Origin: Alphaproteobacteria bacterium
GTDB lineage: Bacteria > Pseudomonadota > Alphaproteobacteria > Micropepsales > Micropepsaceae
Assembly (NCBI GenBank): GCA_003139615.1
Contig: PLJH01000135.1
Location: 1 to 40,109 of the forward strand
Reading direction: 5' to 3'
Length of the DNA stretch: 40,109 nucleotides
Shown here one piece after another: positions 22,714 to 31,547 of this stretch. Position numbers and translations under genes: made by a program. The number at the start of each line of letters is the position of its first letter. The stretch's first letter is position 1. The notes below the pieces were generated by a model. That model made no database searches and was not told where the DNA came from. It saw only the letters and a program-made list of their open reading frames with translations.

Positions 22714-24570
22714 TCAGTGTTCGATCGACACGAGTGCGATCGTCGTCTTGATCGCCATGGGCTTGCCGCTGCGCTCGACCGTGAACGTCTCGGTCTCGCC
22801 GTCCTTGGCCAAATAGGCGCGCAGATCCGATAGCGTGAAGTCCGACGCCGGCTTGCCGTCCACCGCCGCGATTTCGTCCTTCGCCTGAAAGTTCGCCTTG
22901 GCTGCCGGCGAATTCACACCGACCGCCGTGACGATGAAGCTGTGCAGATCGTCACCCGCTGCAATCAAAGTGAGGCCGAAAGTTTTGCCCTCCTTGAATG
23001 GCGTGGCTGCTTCCGGCGTCGGTTCGAAAATGATGCGGTTGTGCGGATAATCGAGATAAATATGATAGCGCGAATAAATCGTTTCCCCGATCGTGCCCGC
23101 GAACTGGCCGGTGCCATAGGCGCCGCTCGTGTTCGCGGAGAGGTTGACCGGGATGTTGCGCTCGACAATGCCGCCGAGCTTGAGCTCGGGCACGAAACCG
23201 CGCGAATTGGCCTGCGCGAAAAATTCCTTTTCGAGTCCGGCATAGCGGGTGACGGTCCGGTTGGTCCCTATCAGCGCCAGAAGATCGTTCGCTTTTACGA
23301 AGGGCGCGGTGAAGGTCATCGAGCCCGCGGCGCCGAAATCGGCCACCATATGCGCGGGCAGATCGGATTTGGTGGGAATGGTGAGATGCGCTTCGAAGTA
23401 TGGGATGCCGTCGTCGAAGGTAATGGGCACGATGGCGCCGGTGCCGCGATAGCTCCAATTCTCCGGATTGTGCAGGATCATCAGCTTCTTTTGGTAGTCG
23501 ATCTCCACCACGAAGCGGCTGATGAAGTCGTAGCCGAGGATTCCGCCATTGGGCACGCCCAGCGCACGTTCGAGGCCGGTATCGTCAATCGTTTCCGCGT
23601 GCTGGTTCACGAGCGTGACATTGCCGGCGAAACCGAACGTCACATCGCGCGCATAAGCACTTTGCGTCAGCGCGCCGCCACCGGAAATCGCCGTGCCGCC
23701 ATAGCTCGCGATGCCGAGCGAAGAGAGCCGCGCGGCATTCAACGCCTCGTTTTCGTCGCCCGTGTCGAAGATGAAGTCTATCGGCGCATGCCCATTCACC
23801 GACACCGGTATGACGATATGATTGTATTCCATGGTGAAAGGCAGCGCCGCAATGTCCGATGTCATGCGCATATCGGAAGGCCGAGGGGGCAGATCGGCGA
23901 AGTCCGCGGCCGACTTGACCTTGAGGAACGTCGCCGATTGAACGGTGAAGGTCGCGGGCACGCTGTCGGTGTCGATCACCTCAATGCGATGCGGAATGAG
24001 AGTGCCCCAGGGGCTTGCCGACCAGTCTTCGTATTTCGTGGTCGTGGCATCGCCTTCGCCTTCCAGCTTATAGGAGCTGACCGGCAGATGCGTCTTGCGA
24101 TCGATCGTCCACACGAATCCGGCGCCGCCCGGGGGCGTCAGGGTCAGCACATCGAAGCCACCGTCAGCGCGGACGTCGCTGACGGCGACATCGTCCGGGG
24201 GTCCGAACGCGAGCACGCGCGCGGTGAACGCTTCGGAACGCAGCCGCGCGAGTTCATCGCCGTTCAGCGCGCGCACATATCCATCCCAGTCGCGGCGCTG
24301 CGCCTGCTCGCCTTTCAATACGATTTCGTCGCTGTCGTATTTCCGATCGATGCGCACATGGTAGTCGCCGCTGGCCGCGATCCATTCGTCCGCCACCGTG
24401 GGAAGGCTGTCGTCGCTTCCCTGCTTTACGAGATGCACTTCGCCTTGCCGCACGGCACGCGCCTCGACGGCTGCGCGCCATTGGGCGAGGATCTGCCGAT
24501 CATCCGCAGCATGGGCCGCGGCGGAAGACAGCAGCACCACGCCCGCAATGGCTATAAGAGCAGATTTCAT
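22714..24570 (-). CDS. Exported retropepsin-like aspartyl protease with PDZ domain
   Basis: 618 aa from the ATG at 24570 (AGGGGGTG 4 bases upstream). Longer readings run into repeat DNA. Signal peptide MKSALIAIAGVVLLSSAAAH, then a ~200-residue beta-rich region. IDFIFDTGDENEALN holds the first D-T-G (Asp about 269); the duplicated half has ADFGAAGSMTF at the equivalent place, so the second Asp remains but Thr/Ser is Phe. The C-terminal PDZ (FIVTAVGVNSPAAKANFQAK, DEIAAVDGKPASDF) would bind peptide C-termini. A periplasmic protease of the aspartyl_protease_2 type is the best call; activity depends on the odd second motif. Confidence 0.85.
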   Translation of the reverse strand: MKSALIAIAGVVLLSSAAAHAADDRQILAQWRAAVEARAVRQGEVHLVKQGSDDSLPTVADEWIAASGDYHVRIDRKYDSDEIVLKGEQAQRRDWDGYVRALNGDELARLRSEAFTARVLAFGPPDDVAVSDVRADGGFDVLTLTPPGGAGFVWTIDRKTHLPVSSYKLEGEGDATTTKYEDWSASPWGTLIPHRIEVIDTDSVPATFTVQSATFLKVKSAADFADLPPRPSDMRMTSDIAALPFTMEYNHIVIPVSVNGHAPIDFIFDTGDENEALNAARLSSLGIASYGGTAISGGGALTQSAYARDVTFGFAGNVTLVNQHAETIDDTGLERALGVPNGGILGYDFISRFVVEIDYQKKLMILHNPENWSYRGTGAIVPITFDDGIPYFEAHLTIPTKSDLPAHMVADFGAAGSMTFTAPFVKANDLLALIGTNRTVTRYAGLEKEFFAQANSRGFVPELKLGGIVERNIPVNLSANTSGAYGTGQFAGTIGETIYSRYHIYLDYPHNRIIFEPTPEAATPFKEGKTFGLTLIAAGDDLHSFIVTAVGVNSPAAKANFQAKDEIAAVDGKPASDFTLSDLRAYLAKDGETETFTVERSGKPMAIKTTIALVSIEH

Positions 24571-24609
24571 ATCACCCCCTGCAAGGACCCGAGACGATAT
24601 CGGAAAGGG

Positions 24610-24660
24610 CGCGACAGGGGCAATGTTCCCTTTCGCGACGCGATACAATCCGGCAGCCAG
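24610..24660. repeat. Dispersed hairpin repeat, copy 6 (left half)
   Basis: GCGACAGGGGCAATGTTCCC and the loop TTTCGCGACGCGATACAATC are present, but the right arm is replaced by composite copy C from 24661. This shows the two families recombining or inserting into each other. Confidence 0.75.
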
Positions 24661-24817
24661 CTTTACCTCTCTCCCGTCGGGGAGAGAGGTCGAGGATGCG
24701 CTTGCGCATCCGAGGGTGAGTGGGTGCGTGTGCAGGGTCAAATCTTTCCAGAACAGCGCGCTGCATGAGCACCCACTCACCCTGCCCTCTCTCCCGAAGG
24801 AGAGAGGGAAAATCAAG
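24661..24817. repeat. Composite nested inverted repeat, copy C
   Basis: CTTTACCTCTCTCCC...GGGAGAGAGG, GGATGCGCttgcgCATCC, GGGTGAGTGGGTG, the centre, CACCCACTCACCC and the closing CTCTCTCC/GGAGAGAG hairpin. The remaining 24818-24944 has no gene; GACCAACGTTCC...GAACGCTGCTGCTGTC (24830-24881) may be a decayed hairpin copy. Confidence 0.85.
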
Positions 24818-24944
24818 ACGGTGACTAGACCAACGTTCCTTTTCGCCCGAGGAGTGCGCGGTGAACGCTGCTGCTGTCAGTGGAATCTTCATCAGGTCGC
24901 ACCGCAGATACGAAAAATAATGGCTGTCGCCAGTTTCGTGAGGC

Positions 24945-26054
24945 TCAGCCGCCGACTCCGCCGCGCGCAATGTCGAACGCCCTGTCAGCAGCTGGTCCGA
25001 TGAAGAAATTTCTCCAGGCCCAGTCCAGATCCGGATCGTTTCCGACGATTTTCGCTTTGAACGCGGAAAGATCGAGCGTTTTCTTGAACTGCTCGGATGT
25101 GTCGTCCCGGATTACCGCGACATCGGCCTGTGCCATGAGCGAACTCAGGAGATCGTGCTCGAGCTGCATGTAGCTGTTGTCGAACTCGATCTCGCCATGG
25201 CCGGGCACGATGACGGATGCATGTATGGCCATGAGCGTCTCGAGACTCCCGTTCCATTTTTCCGTGATATCGTCGCCGCCATAGGGCACCGGTCCGATCA
25301 CGAGATCGCCGGTGATCAGGATGTTGCGCTGTGGAAGATAGACGACCGTGTCGCCCACCGTGTGCCCCTCGAAATGCATGAGCTTGATGACGGTGCCGCC
25401 CAGCGTCAGTGTCAGGCTTTCGGAATATGTCATGTCGGGGCTGACGAGACGGGTGCGCTCCGAGGCCGCCAAATGCGGCATGCACTCGGCATAGTCGATT
25501 TTTGCATGGACGAGGTCATAGCCTTGAAGCGGTTTGCCCGTCGCGAGATCGATCCCGGTCTCCGCCTGCTTACGCAGGGCTTCCTGAACCGCCTTGCCGC
25601 CGGGGCCCTGGTAATGCGCGAGCATATAGGGATTGCGGCGGTCAGCCTCCGCCTTGGTGTAATCCTGCGCAATGATGTGCAGGCCCGGAAAGGCATCTTT
25701 GTAAACGTGGTTTCCGAAGACGTGATCCGGATGGAAGTGCGTGTCGATCAGATAGACAACCGGCTTGTTCGTGAGTTTGCGGATTTCGGCCAGGTGCTGC
25801 TCCGAGAGATAGGTCGAAGGCGCATCGACGACGACGACCCCCTCGTCCGTGATGATGATTGTCGTATTTCCGTCTTCGCAGGAATCCGTCGTGTTGTTCG
25901 AGACAAAGGCAAAGATGTTCGGGGCGATTTCCTCGAGGCGGAAATCGGGGGCGATCTGCTGCGACATGAGATGATGTTGCTCTGTCGTTGCGCCCGAGCT
26001 GGCCGCCGAAAGCGCAAAACCAATGGCAAAAAACGCGACAACGGATTTATTCAT
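24945..26054 (-). CDS. Exported metallo-beta-lactamase-fold hydrolase
   Basis: 369 aa from the ATG at 26054, preceded by GGGAGGATTCC. Signal peptide MNKSVVAFFAIGFALSAASS. The zinc ligands are clear: IDTHFHPDHVFGNH (H-x-H-x-D-H), MHFEGHTVGDTVVYLP (third His), ILITGDLVIGP (bridging Asp) and VIVPGHGEI. The family covers beta-lactamases, thioesterases, lactonases and relay hydrolases; the 65-residue helical insertion after the first motif (YTKAEADRRNPYMLAHYQGP) fits the subclass around SoxH/quinoprotein-relay hydrolases. Antibiotic hydrolysis is not implied. An AraC gene on the same strand lies 93 bases upstream. Confidence 0.88.
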   Translation of the reverse strand: MNKSVVAFFAIGFALSAASSGATTEQHHLMSQQIAPDFRLEEIAPNIFAFVSNNTTDSCEDGNTTIIITDEGVVVVDAPSTYLSEQHLAEIRKLTNKPVVYLIDTHFHPDHVFGNHVYKDAFPGLHIIAQDYTKAEADRRNPYMLAHYQGPGGKAVQEALRKQAETGIDLATGKPLQGYDLVHAKIDYAECMPHLAASERTRLVSPDMTYSESLTLTLGGTVIKLMHFEGHTVGDTVVYLPQRNILITGDLVIGPVPYGGDDITEKWNGSLETLMAIHASVIVPGHGEIEFDNSYMQLEHDLLSSLMAQADVAVIRDDTSEQFKKTLDLSAFKAKIVGNDPDLDWAWRNFFIGPAADRAFDIARGGVGG

Positions 26055-26147
26055 GGAATCCTCCCGCCGCATGAAGCGCAAATGCGCCCCAGGGCTGCCG
26101 GCCCTTCGCCGAGTCGGTCGCGGTGATGGCTCGCAAAGACATGCCGC

Positions 26148-26987
26148 TTAAGGTGTGCGGCGGCCCCCGGACGATATAGAACGATTGTGCGTTCCTGCGG
26201 TCGCCTTCAGCCAGGCGTTCGGGGTCAAGCCGTAGGTCTTCTTGAACGACCGACCGAAATGGCTTTGATCGGAAAATCCGCAGGCATGGGCGGTTGCAGC
26301 GGTCGAACAGCCGGCCAGCATCATACGACGCGCACGCTCGAGCCGTCGCGCAATCAGATAGCGGTACGGGCTGGTTCCGAACATCGCGCGAAAATCCCGC
26401 GACAACTGCCAGCGGTCGTGGTGCGTTGCGCGTTCCAGATCGCCAAGCGAGAAGTTCCGGTCGATGCTCGCCTCGATATAATTGCGCGCGTAAATTGCGG
26501 CCGTTCGGTTGACCTTTTTGATCGGGCGGACGACACCCGAAACCGCCTGCAGCGCCATTGTAAGATCGTATACCGCGTCCTGCTGCTCGAGTTTCGCCAG
26601 CGGCCGGCTGTAATCTTCCAACAGGGCTGAGATCGCGCGACGAAGGCGAGGGTCGCTCGATACGCCGTCTTCAACAAACGGCAACGTTCTTCCGGCCAGA
26701 ACCTCCTGAATGACAGCGGGTGTGATGTAGGCCGTCCGGTACCGAAAGGCCGCGTCGTCGCCGGCGCGACCATCGTGAAGTTCATCGGGATGCAGAACGA
26801 CCAGTTGCCCGGCCTGTGAAAACCGCGTGCTTCCCCGGTAGTCGAAACTTTGCACACCTTTGAGCGTCGTTCCGATCGCATAGACATCATGACGGTGCGG
26901 TGCGAAGGCCGTGCCGGAAAAACAGGCTTCGACGCGTTCCAGGTCGCCGGGCGCCCGGACGAGCCAATTTTCACACTGGTCGACCAA
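26148..26987 (-). CDS. AraC-family transcriptional regulator
   Basis: About 279 aa from a TTG at 26987 (AGGGA 10 bases upstream), which gives the usual length; the frame stays open to an ATG at 27161 and beyond, so the start is uncertain. The N-terminal AraC-binding cupin holds FAPHRHDVYAIGTTLKGVQS, and the C-terminal double helix-turn-helix holds FSLGDLERATHHDRWQLSRD and ACGFSDQSHFGRSFKKTYGL. Effector unknown. It may control the metallo-beta-lactamase-fold gene that follows on the same strand, which is inference from position. Confidence 0.87.
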   Translation of the reverse strand: MVDQCENWLVRAPGDLERVEACFSGTAFAPHRHDVYAIGTTLKGVQSFDYRGSTRFSQAGQLVVLHPDELHDGRAGDDAAFRYRTAYITPAVIQEVLAGRTLPFVEDGVSSDPRLRRAISALLEDYSRPLAKLEQQDAVYDLTMALQAVSGVVRPIKKVNRTAAIYARNYIEASIDRNFSLGDLERATHHDRWQLSRDFRAMFGTSPYRYLIARRLERARRMMLAGCSTAATAHACGFSDQSHFGRSFKKTYGLTPNAWLKATAGTHNRSISSGGRRTP

Positions 26988-27260
26988 CTTTGGTGCAGTC
27001 CCTGAGCGGCGTATGCAGGTTGCATCACCTGAGCCAAGGAGAGTGTCAGCAAGCGGCACTTGGCACCACTCTATAATCTCGAAACCGGAACGCCTGCCGC
27101 CGCCTATGGAGCCGAGCAGCTCCGAAGGCGTACCTTTGGCGACTTTCGTTCTGTATATCATGAGCTTGCCGATCACCCACAAGGTGTCAGGACGCAGTTC
27201 AGTAAACCGACGAGCAGCACGAAAACCCCGTGACAGTGACCTGTGTGCCGACCGCTTTTC

Positions 27261-27314
27261 TTGCCGCGTTCACCTTATTTGGCGCCTTATCCGGTTCTCA
27301 TCTTCGCGGCCACC
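27261..27314. repeat. Right-end fragment of the hairpin repeat with 3' tail
   Basis: TTGCCGCGTTCACCTTATTT followed by GGCGCCTTATCCGGTTCTCA. The same tail, with a few changes, follows hairpin copy 7 at 29761-29813, showing that a longer unit of over 110 bp was once dispersed. The rest of 27183-27384 shows no gene. Confidence 0.6.
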
Positions 27315-27384
27315 TCACTTTGACGCGTGCCGGGCAAACTGACCGCGAAGTGAGTGTGCAGCGTCGACTTGAGCGCAGCGCACT

Positions 27385-29544
27385 CTAGTTTTGTTTGGCC
27401 TCTCCCTGGTGTTCGAACGGCATGGTGCGGGATCTGTCCTCTACGCGCGGAGCTTTCTGGGGTTTGAACTTGCTCATATCGGGAACGGCGGCGCTGTCGA
27501 CAATCGACACGAGCCTCGCGTAAGGATCGAGATTGCCCGATCCATTGCTTGCCGGCGCCGGCCAAACCGGCACGAACGTCAGGGTGTTCGTTCCCGCATC
27601 GTAAAACGACGTGCCATGCACGTAGTCGCCCAAAAACGTCGCGAACTGAACACTGTAGCCTGTCGGACCATTGTAGCCTGCCGGGCCGGAGAGATTGACC
27701 ATTGTTCCCTGGAAATTGTCCGATCCCCGAAGCACCATTCCGCGGACGGTGTATTCGATCGGGCCCAAGCGATGCGGTCCGACGGAGAACGGCGAATTGA
27801 GGAAGACCGGCGGTCTGTCGGTTTCCAACCAATAGATAAAGTTTGCCGGATAGGAGACGGCACGCTTTTCACTGATCATGTCGAACAGCACGATGGAACC
27901 CGTCGGCGACAGCGGTCGAATCACCCGATGAAAAAATACCGCGGGTTTGCCCTGCGCATCGGGGCCTACGAGGCTGACGACTAGGACTTGCCGGATGGGC
28001 ACCTCCCCAAGAACAATTTGCTCGGACTTCGTAAGAACAGTTTGCTCGGAAGCCGGAAAGGCGATGAGTGCTTCTTCTGGTCCGGCTGCGCCCATCGATG
28101 CGGGGAAAACATTGATGCCAATCCCAAGGTCGGGGCAGATGTGCTGCGCATTCGGGCCTAATGCGCCCGGCGTCAGGCCGGCCAGCACGGGGTCTTGAGG
28201 CGCATTTGTGCTTGGCCAAATGGGAGAAAAAAACTGCACCGCATTCGCCTGTCCCTGCTGGGCAAGAGCGGGATTGATGTAAGTGAAGTAGCCCTGCGTT
28301 CCGAGGAACAGCGTGCCGCTCTCGGTCGGGATCATCATCATCGGTTCATTGTGCCCCACTCGCATCGAGGGCGCCCAGTTCAGTCCGCCGTCGGTCGAGG
28401 TGTACAGTTGATACGCATCGTCGGTAGCACCGGATTGGGGTTGATAGCCTCCGCCCGGTTGCGGTTGGGGTTGAACGCTGGACAAAATCGTACCGCATCT
28501 GACCGACAGCCATAGGGTAGGATAGCCGCTGCGGTTATGTTGCGCCGACCACGGATCGCTGGCGATTTCCGGGCGATCGAAGCCGCCAACGCCTGGTTCG
28601 AGCCACGGACAGAAGTTCTGCGCAACTTTGAAATCGGGGCCGATGCCCGAAGTGGTCGCCGTATCCATGGCCGAGGGCGAAAACCCGAATATTCCATTTG
28701 AAGAGGTGTAGCGCCAAAGCGCGAGAGCGGGTCGAAATTCGTTGCGGGCAGGCAGCCCCGGCGTCTGGTCGAAGAACCATCCCGGGGCCGGCTGGCTGGT
28801 CACCGAGGACGGCGCGGTGGGGGCCACCAGTGGAAGTTGCTCGACGCCATAGACAGTGGTCCCACCCACCCAGTCGGCAAAGTGCTGCACGGCCCAAGCC
28901 GGCGCAGGGCTGCCGCTGGGAAATACGACGCCACCCTTCGCCGAGCCATTCCAGGCAAGTACGAAATCGTCGTCGTCCAATTGCGCACTGACCTGGTCAT
29001 TCAGATTTGCAGTAACGAACGGCAGTGAACCGGACGGCGGCAATCCGGTTTGATTGGTGGCGACCCCCGGATTTGAAGGGTTGGGATAATCGGCCGGGGG
29101 CTGCGAAAGATCGCGAATATCGGCCGATAGCCCAAGTCCGTGTCCGAAGACGAACAATCGTCTCACTCCGGGGGTCGGGCCTCCGGGGGTCGGGCGATGA
29201 ACGACGCCCGGCGAAACGATCGTCCCCGCCGTGGAACCGCCAACCGCCGCCGAAATTTCGTTCCAGGACCCTGACGCGATGAGCTCTACAGCAGAGGGAC
29301 TCGTCATTGCATTTTTGTTTACCTGAGGCGTCGGAGCTGCTTGGGCGCACGCCCGGAGTATCGCAGGCGATACCGTGTTACCGGCCGTGTCTCCGTGTGC
29401 GACCGAGTTCTTGATGAGCTGCGCACATTCTTCGGCAGTCGGAAGCGGCGCGGGGCCGGCCAAACACTCGCCGGACAGGCTGAGCAACAGTCCGCACGCG
29501 ACCGCGAGTGGCAGCAGAAATCGGGTTCTCAATATCTTTGTCAT
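27385..29544 (-). CDS. Large exported protein with Asp-box (sialidase-type) repeat
   Basis: 719 aa; GGGGGAC lies 4 bases before the ATG. Signal peptide MTKILRTRFLLPLAVACGLL, cleavage near CLA-G. The mature part is Pro/Gly-rich with many Trp and Tyr. YTSTDGGLNWAPSM near residue 390 is an Asp-box (S-x-D-G-G-x-x-W), which marks beta-propeller folds of sialidases and other carbohydrate-active or sorting proteins. Only one good Asp-box is visible, so the enzymatic role is unproven. A C-terminal region (GPIEYTVRGMVLRGSDNFQG) looks like a separate beta domain. Its upstream region shares an 82-bp sequence with another exported-protein gene. Confidence 0.75.
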   Translation of the reverse strand: MTKILRTRFLLPLAVACGLLLSLSGECLAGPAPLPTAEECAQLIKNSVAHGDTAGNTVSPAILRACAQAAPTPQVNKNAMTSPSAVELIASGSWNEISAAVGGSTAGTIVSPGVVHRPTPGGPTPGVRRLFVFGHGLGLSADIRDLSQPPADYPNPSNPGVATNQTGLPPSGSLPFVTANLNDQVSAQLDDDDFVLAWNGSAKGGVVFPSGSPAPAWAVQHFADWVGGTTVYGVEQLPLVAPTAPSSVTSQPAPGWFFDQTPGLPARNEFRPALALWRYTSSNGIFGFSPSAMDTATTSGIGPDFKVAQNFCPWLEPGVGGFDRPEIASDPWSAQHNRSGYPTLWLSVRCGTILSSVQPQPQPGGGYQPQSGATDDAYQLYTSTDGGLNWAPSMRVGHNEPMMMIPTESGTLFLGTQGYFTYINPALAQQGQANAVQFFSPIWPSTNAPQDPVLAGLTPGALGPNAQHICPDLGIGINVFPASMGAAGPEEALIAFPASEQTVLTKSEQIVLGEVPIRQVLVVSLVGPDAQGKPAVFFHRVIRPLSPTGSIVLFDMISEKRAVSYPANFIYWLETDRPPVFLNSPFSVGPHRLGPIEYTVRGMVLRGSDNFQGTMVNLSGPAGYNGPTGYSVQFATFLGDYVHGTSFYDAGTNTLTFVPVWPAPASNGSGNLDPYARLVSIVDSAAVPDMSKFKPQKAPRVEDRSRTMPFEHQGEAKQN

Positions 29545-29594
29545 TATGTCCCCCAGTGTATTTCGTCGGCGAAATTCCCCGGCAATTCAAATAA

Positions 29595-29676
29595 GCCGAC
29601 ATTCCCCTATGACCGCGGGTCGAAGCGGATGGTAGCACTTTTCTGTCGCTGCCGGAAGCAAAGGAGGCTGTCTGGG
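29595..29676 (-). promoter_or_regulatory. Conserved upstream sequence, copy I
   Basis: 82 bp, about 50 bases before the Asp-box gene start, matching 32568-32650 at roughly five of six positions. Both copies face leftward genes for exported proteins at similar distance. It may hold a promoter, a 5' UTR element, or be the relic of a duplication. No -35/-10 pair is compelling. Confidence 0.6.
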
Positions 29677-29697
29677 AAATTCGGTGACGGAAATTCG

Positions 29698-29813
29698 CTG
29701 ACAGCGGCAGCGTTCCTTTCGCGACGTCATACAATCCGGCGGCCAGAGAGCGTTACCGCTTCACCTTATTCGGCACCTTATCTGGTTCTCATCTCCGCGG
29801 CCGCCGAACCGTC
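29698..29813. repeat. Dispersed hairpin repeat, copy 7 with tail
   Basis: CTGACAGCGGCAGCGTTCCT, loop TTCGCGACGTCATACAATCC, right arm GAGAGCGTTACCGCTTCACC, then the tail CGGCACCTTATCTGGTTCTC shared with 27281-27302. The stem is degraded by several mismatches. Confidence 0.7.
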
Positions 29814-30526
29814 TCGGTTGGCGCTTCGGGTCGCAAAATATTTTCGAAAAAATCTCCCTCTTTCTAACCTCCTGACCCGCCGATCATTTCGTGCGAAAAA
29901 TTCGTCGGGTGTTCGAATCTTGTTCGCGTCCGATTTCCGGAATTCGATTTTTGGCAATTGCGCGATGGCTCCGGCGTTGCCATGTTGTGTGTTTCCGGCG
30001 CGCGAGGAGCGCAGTTGGAATGGAAGCGAATGAACTGCGACGCAAGCATGACGTCCGGACGATCGGGTGAGGGGTGTGTGCCGTGCGCGCAACGGGCGTG
30101 TGGCCGAGTTGTCGCGCGCGTTTCGCTTCGCAGGCCCGTCACATCTTTCGCCATCGCCGGACAAGGTTGGGATCAGGCGAAAACACGCAAAATAACAGGC
30201 GAAATAACAGGCCAAGTAACAGGCGAAAATGTTCTGTTTCGCAGCGTTAAGCGGTTGAATCGCTTGGAATTTTTTCGGACGGAAAAAATTTCGAAAAATA
30301 CGGAGGGATCGCCGCCGAAAAGAAAGACGCGCGCGGGCAGGGCAGGCATAGGGAATTCGGCAGGGCGCAAAAGCCCTGCTCCGGAAGCTCAAGTGATTGA
30401 ATTATTGGGATATTTCGGAGCGAAAAAATTTATGAGAAAAACGACGCGCACGTCTTCGGTCGCGAACCCCGCGTTAAATGCATCGTCGACCGCAATAGAA
30501 TTGGCGCCCCAACGAAAGGCTTGGCC
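29814..30526. other. Intergenic region with 12-bp tandem repeats, no convincing gene
   Basis: About 700 bases with open frames on both strands but no ribosome sites or domains. At 30190-30225 the unit AAATAACAGGCG occurs three times (second ends CC, third begins AAG). Runs such as GGAATTTTTTCGG and AAAAAATTTCGAAAA make 30260-30300 and 29835-29920 AT-richer than the surroundings. This could be a regulatory or decayed region. Confidence 0.5.
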
Positions 30527-31405
30527 ATGACGCACGCTTCACAACCTGACGACATCATCCGTCTTTGGCCCGAAGGGCCGCCTACGAAGCTGGAAGGCGT
30601 GGGTCCCGAAGTCGAATTCCGCGGGCCTGCCGGTGTTGCCGACGGCACGACGATGTTGCGCAATGTGTCGGAGCCGACGCTCAGTGTGTTTCGGCCCACG
30701 AGGCCGAACGGCGTGGGCGTGATCGTGTGTCCGGGCGGCGGTTGGCGCCTCCTGGCGTGGGAGCATGAAGGGCTCGATGTCGCGCGCTGGCTGACGGCGC
30801 ATGGCTACACTGCATTCCTTCTCAAATATCGCGTGCGCGGCACGCCCGCTTCGCAGGCCGATTATGACGCCGAGATGATGAAGCTCTTTTCGCAGGTCGA
30901 TCTGACGCGAAAGGGGCGCAAGGCGCCACGCATCATGAGCGATGTCATCCCCTATGAGACGATCCGCCATGCGCGCGAAGCCGCTGCCGACGATGGACGC
31001 CGCGCGATCGCGATCGTCCGCGAACGGGCGAAGCAATGGGACATCGATCCCGCCAAGATCGGCATGATCGGATTTTCGGCCGGCGCATTTCTCACGGTCG
31101 ATATCGCGGTGGATCCGCGTGGGGCCCCTCTCGCTTTCGTCGCGCCCATCTATGGCGGCGAGACCATGGGCCGCCCCGTGCCTGCGGACGCACCACCGCT
31201 CTTCACGGTCATGGCGCAGGACGACGTTCTTCTTTACCGGCTGGCCGAAGGTCTCTACGCGGACTGGACCGACGCCGAGCGCTCCGCGGAAATGCACATC
31301 TACCGGCGCGGCAATCACGGGTTCGGGATGGTGAAGCAGGGCGCGCCGTCGGACCGGTGGATCGATCTGTTCCACGAATGGCTCGCCGACCAGGGACTGG
31401 CGTAG
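30527..31405 (+). CDS. Alpha/beta hydrolase, acetyl-esterase/lipase-like
   Basis: 292 aa from the ATG at 30527 (GAAAGG 7 bases upstream); a TTG two codons earlier is possible. GVGVIVCPGGGWRLLAWEHE is the oxyanion-hole region of the BD-FAE/esterase group, KIGMIGFSAGAFLTVDIAV carries nucleophile Ser184, FTVMAQDDVLLY the acid and RRGNHGFGM the His. No signal peptide, so cytosolic. These enzymes deacetylate sugars or cut small esters; the substrate is unknown. It stands alone and ends 47 bases before tRNA-Ser. Confidence 0.88.
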   Translation: MTHASQPDDIIRLWPEGPPTKLEGVGPEVEFRGPAGVADGTTMLRNVSEPTLSVFRPTRPNGVGVIVCPGGGWRLLAWEHEGLDVARWLTAHGYTAFLLKYRVRGTPASQADYDAEMMKLFSQVDLTRKGRKAPRIMSDVIPYETIRHAREAAADDGRRAIAIVRERAKQWDIDPAKIGMIGFSAGAFLTVDIAVDPRGAPLAFVAPIYGGETMGRPVPADAPPLFTVMAQDDVLLYRLAEGLYADWTDAERSAEMHIYRRGNHGFGMVKQGAPSDRWIDLFHEWLADQGLA

Positions 31406-31452
31406 CTTGGGCTGCATGCGCAAACGGAAAGGGCGCCTGTATCCAGGATGAG

Positions 31453-31545
31453 TGGCGGAGCCGGAGGGATTCGAACCCTCGATACGACTTTACATCGTAT
31501 AACGGTTTAGCAAACCGCCGCCTTCAGCCTCTCGGCCACAGCTCC
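31453..31545 (-). tRNA. tRNA-Ser(GCU)
   Basis: 93 nt including an encoded CCA (31453-31455). Acceptor stem GGAGCTG/CGGCTCC with discriminator G; D-arm GGCCGAGAGGC; anticodon loop TTTGCTAAA, anticodon GCT, flanked by the CGG/CCG end of its stem; a long variable arm (TACGATGTAAAGTCGTA, a clear hairpin) as required for serine; T-arm GGGTTCGAATCCC. Everything needed for a functional tRNA is present. Confidence 0.97.
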
Positions 31546-31547
31546 GC

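Noticed and set aside
22942..24768. A 608-codon rightward open frame opposite the aspartyl protease
   Set aside because: No signal peptide, motif or ribosome site; the DTG and PDZ motifs are on the other strand.
24571..24816. N-terminal extension of the protease gene
   Set aside because: It would translate the composite and hairpin repeats; the ATG at 24570 has a good ribosome site and signal peptide.
18187..24817. Possible CRISPR array from the repeated palindromes
   Set aside because: Copies are kilobases apart, of unequal length, with no regular spacers and no cas genes.
24945..26054. Antibiotic-hydrolysing beta-lactamase
   Set aside because: Only the general metallo-beta-lactamase fold is visible; the insertion after the first motif points to a different hydrolase subclass.
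29958..30530. 190-codon rightward open frame before the esterase gene
   Set aside because: Runs through tandem repeats, has no ribosome site and ends across the esterase start; composition is not protein-like.
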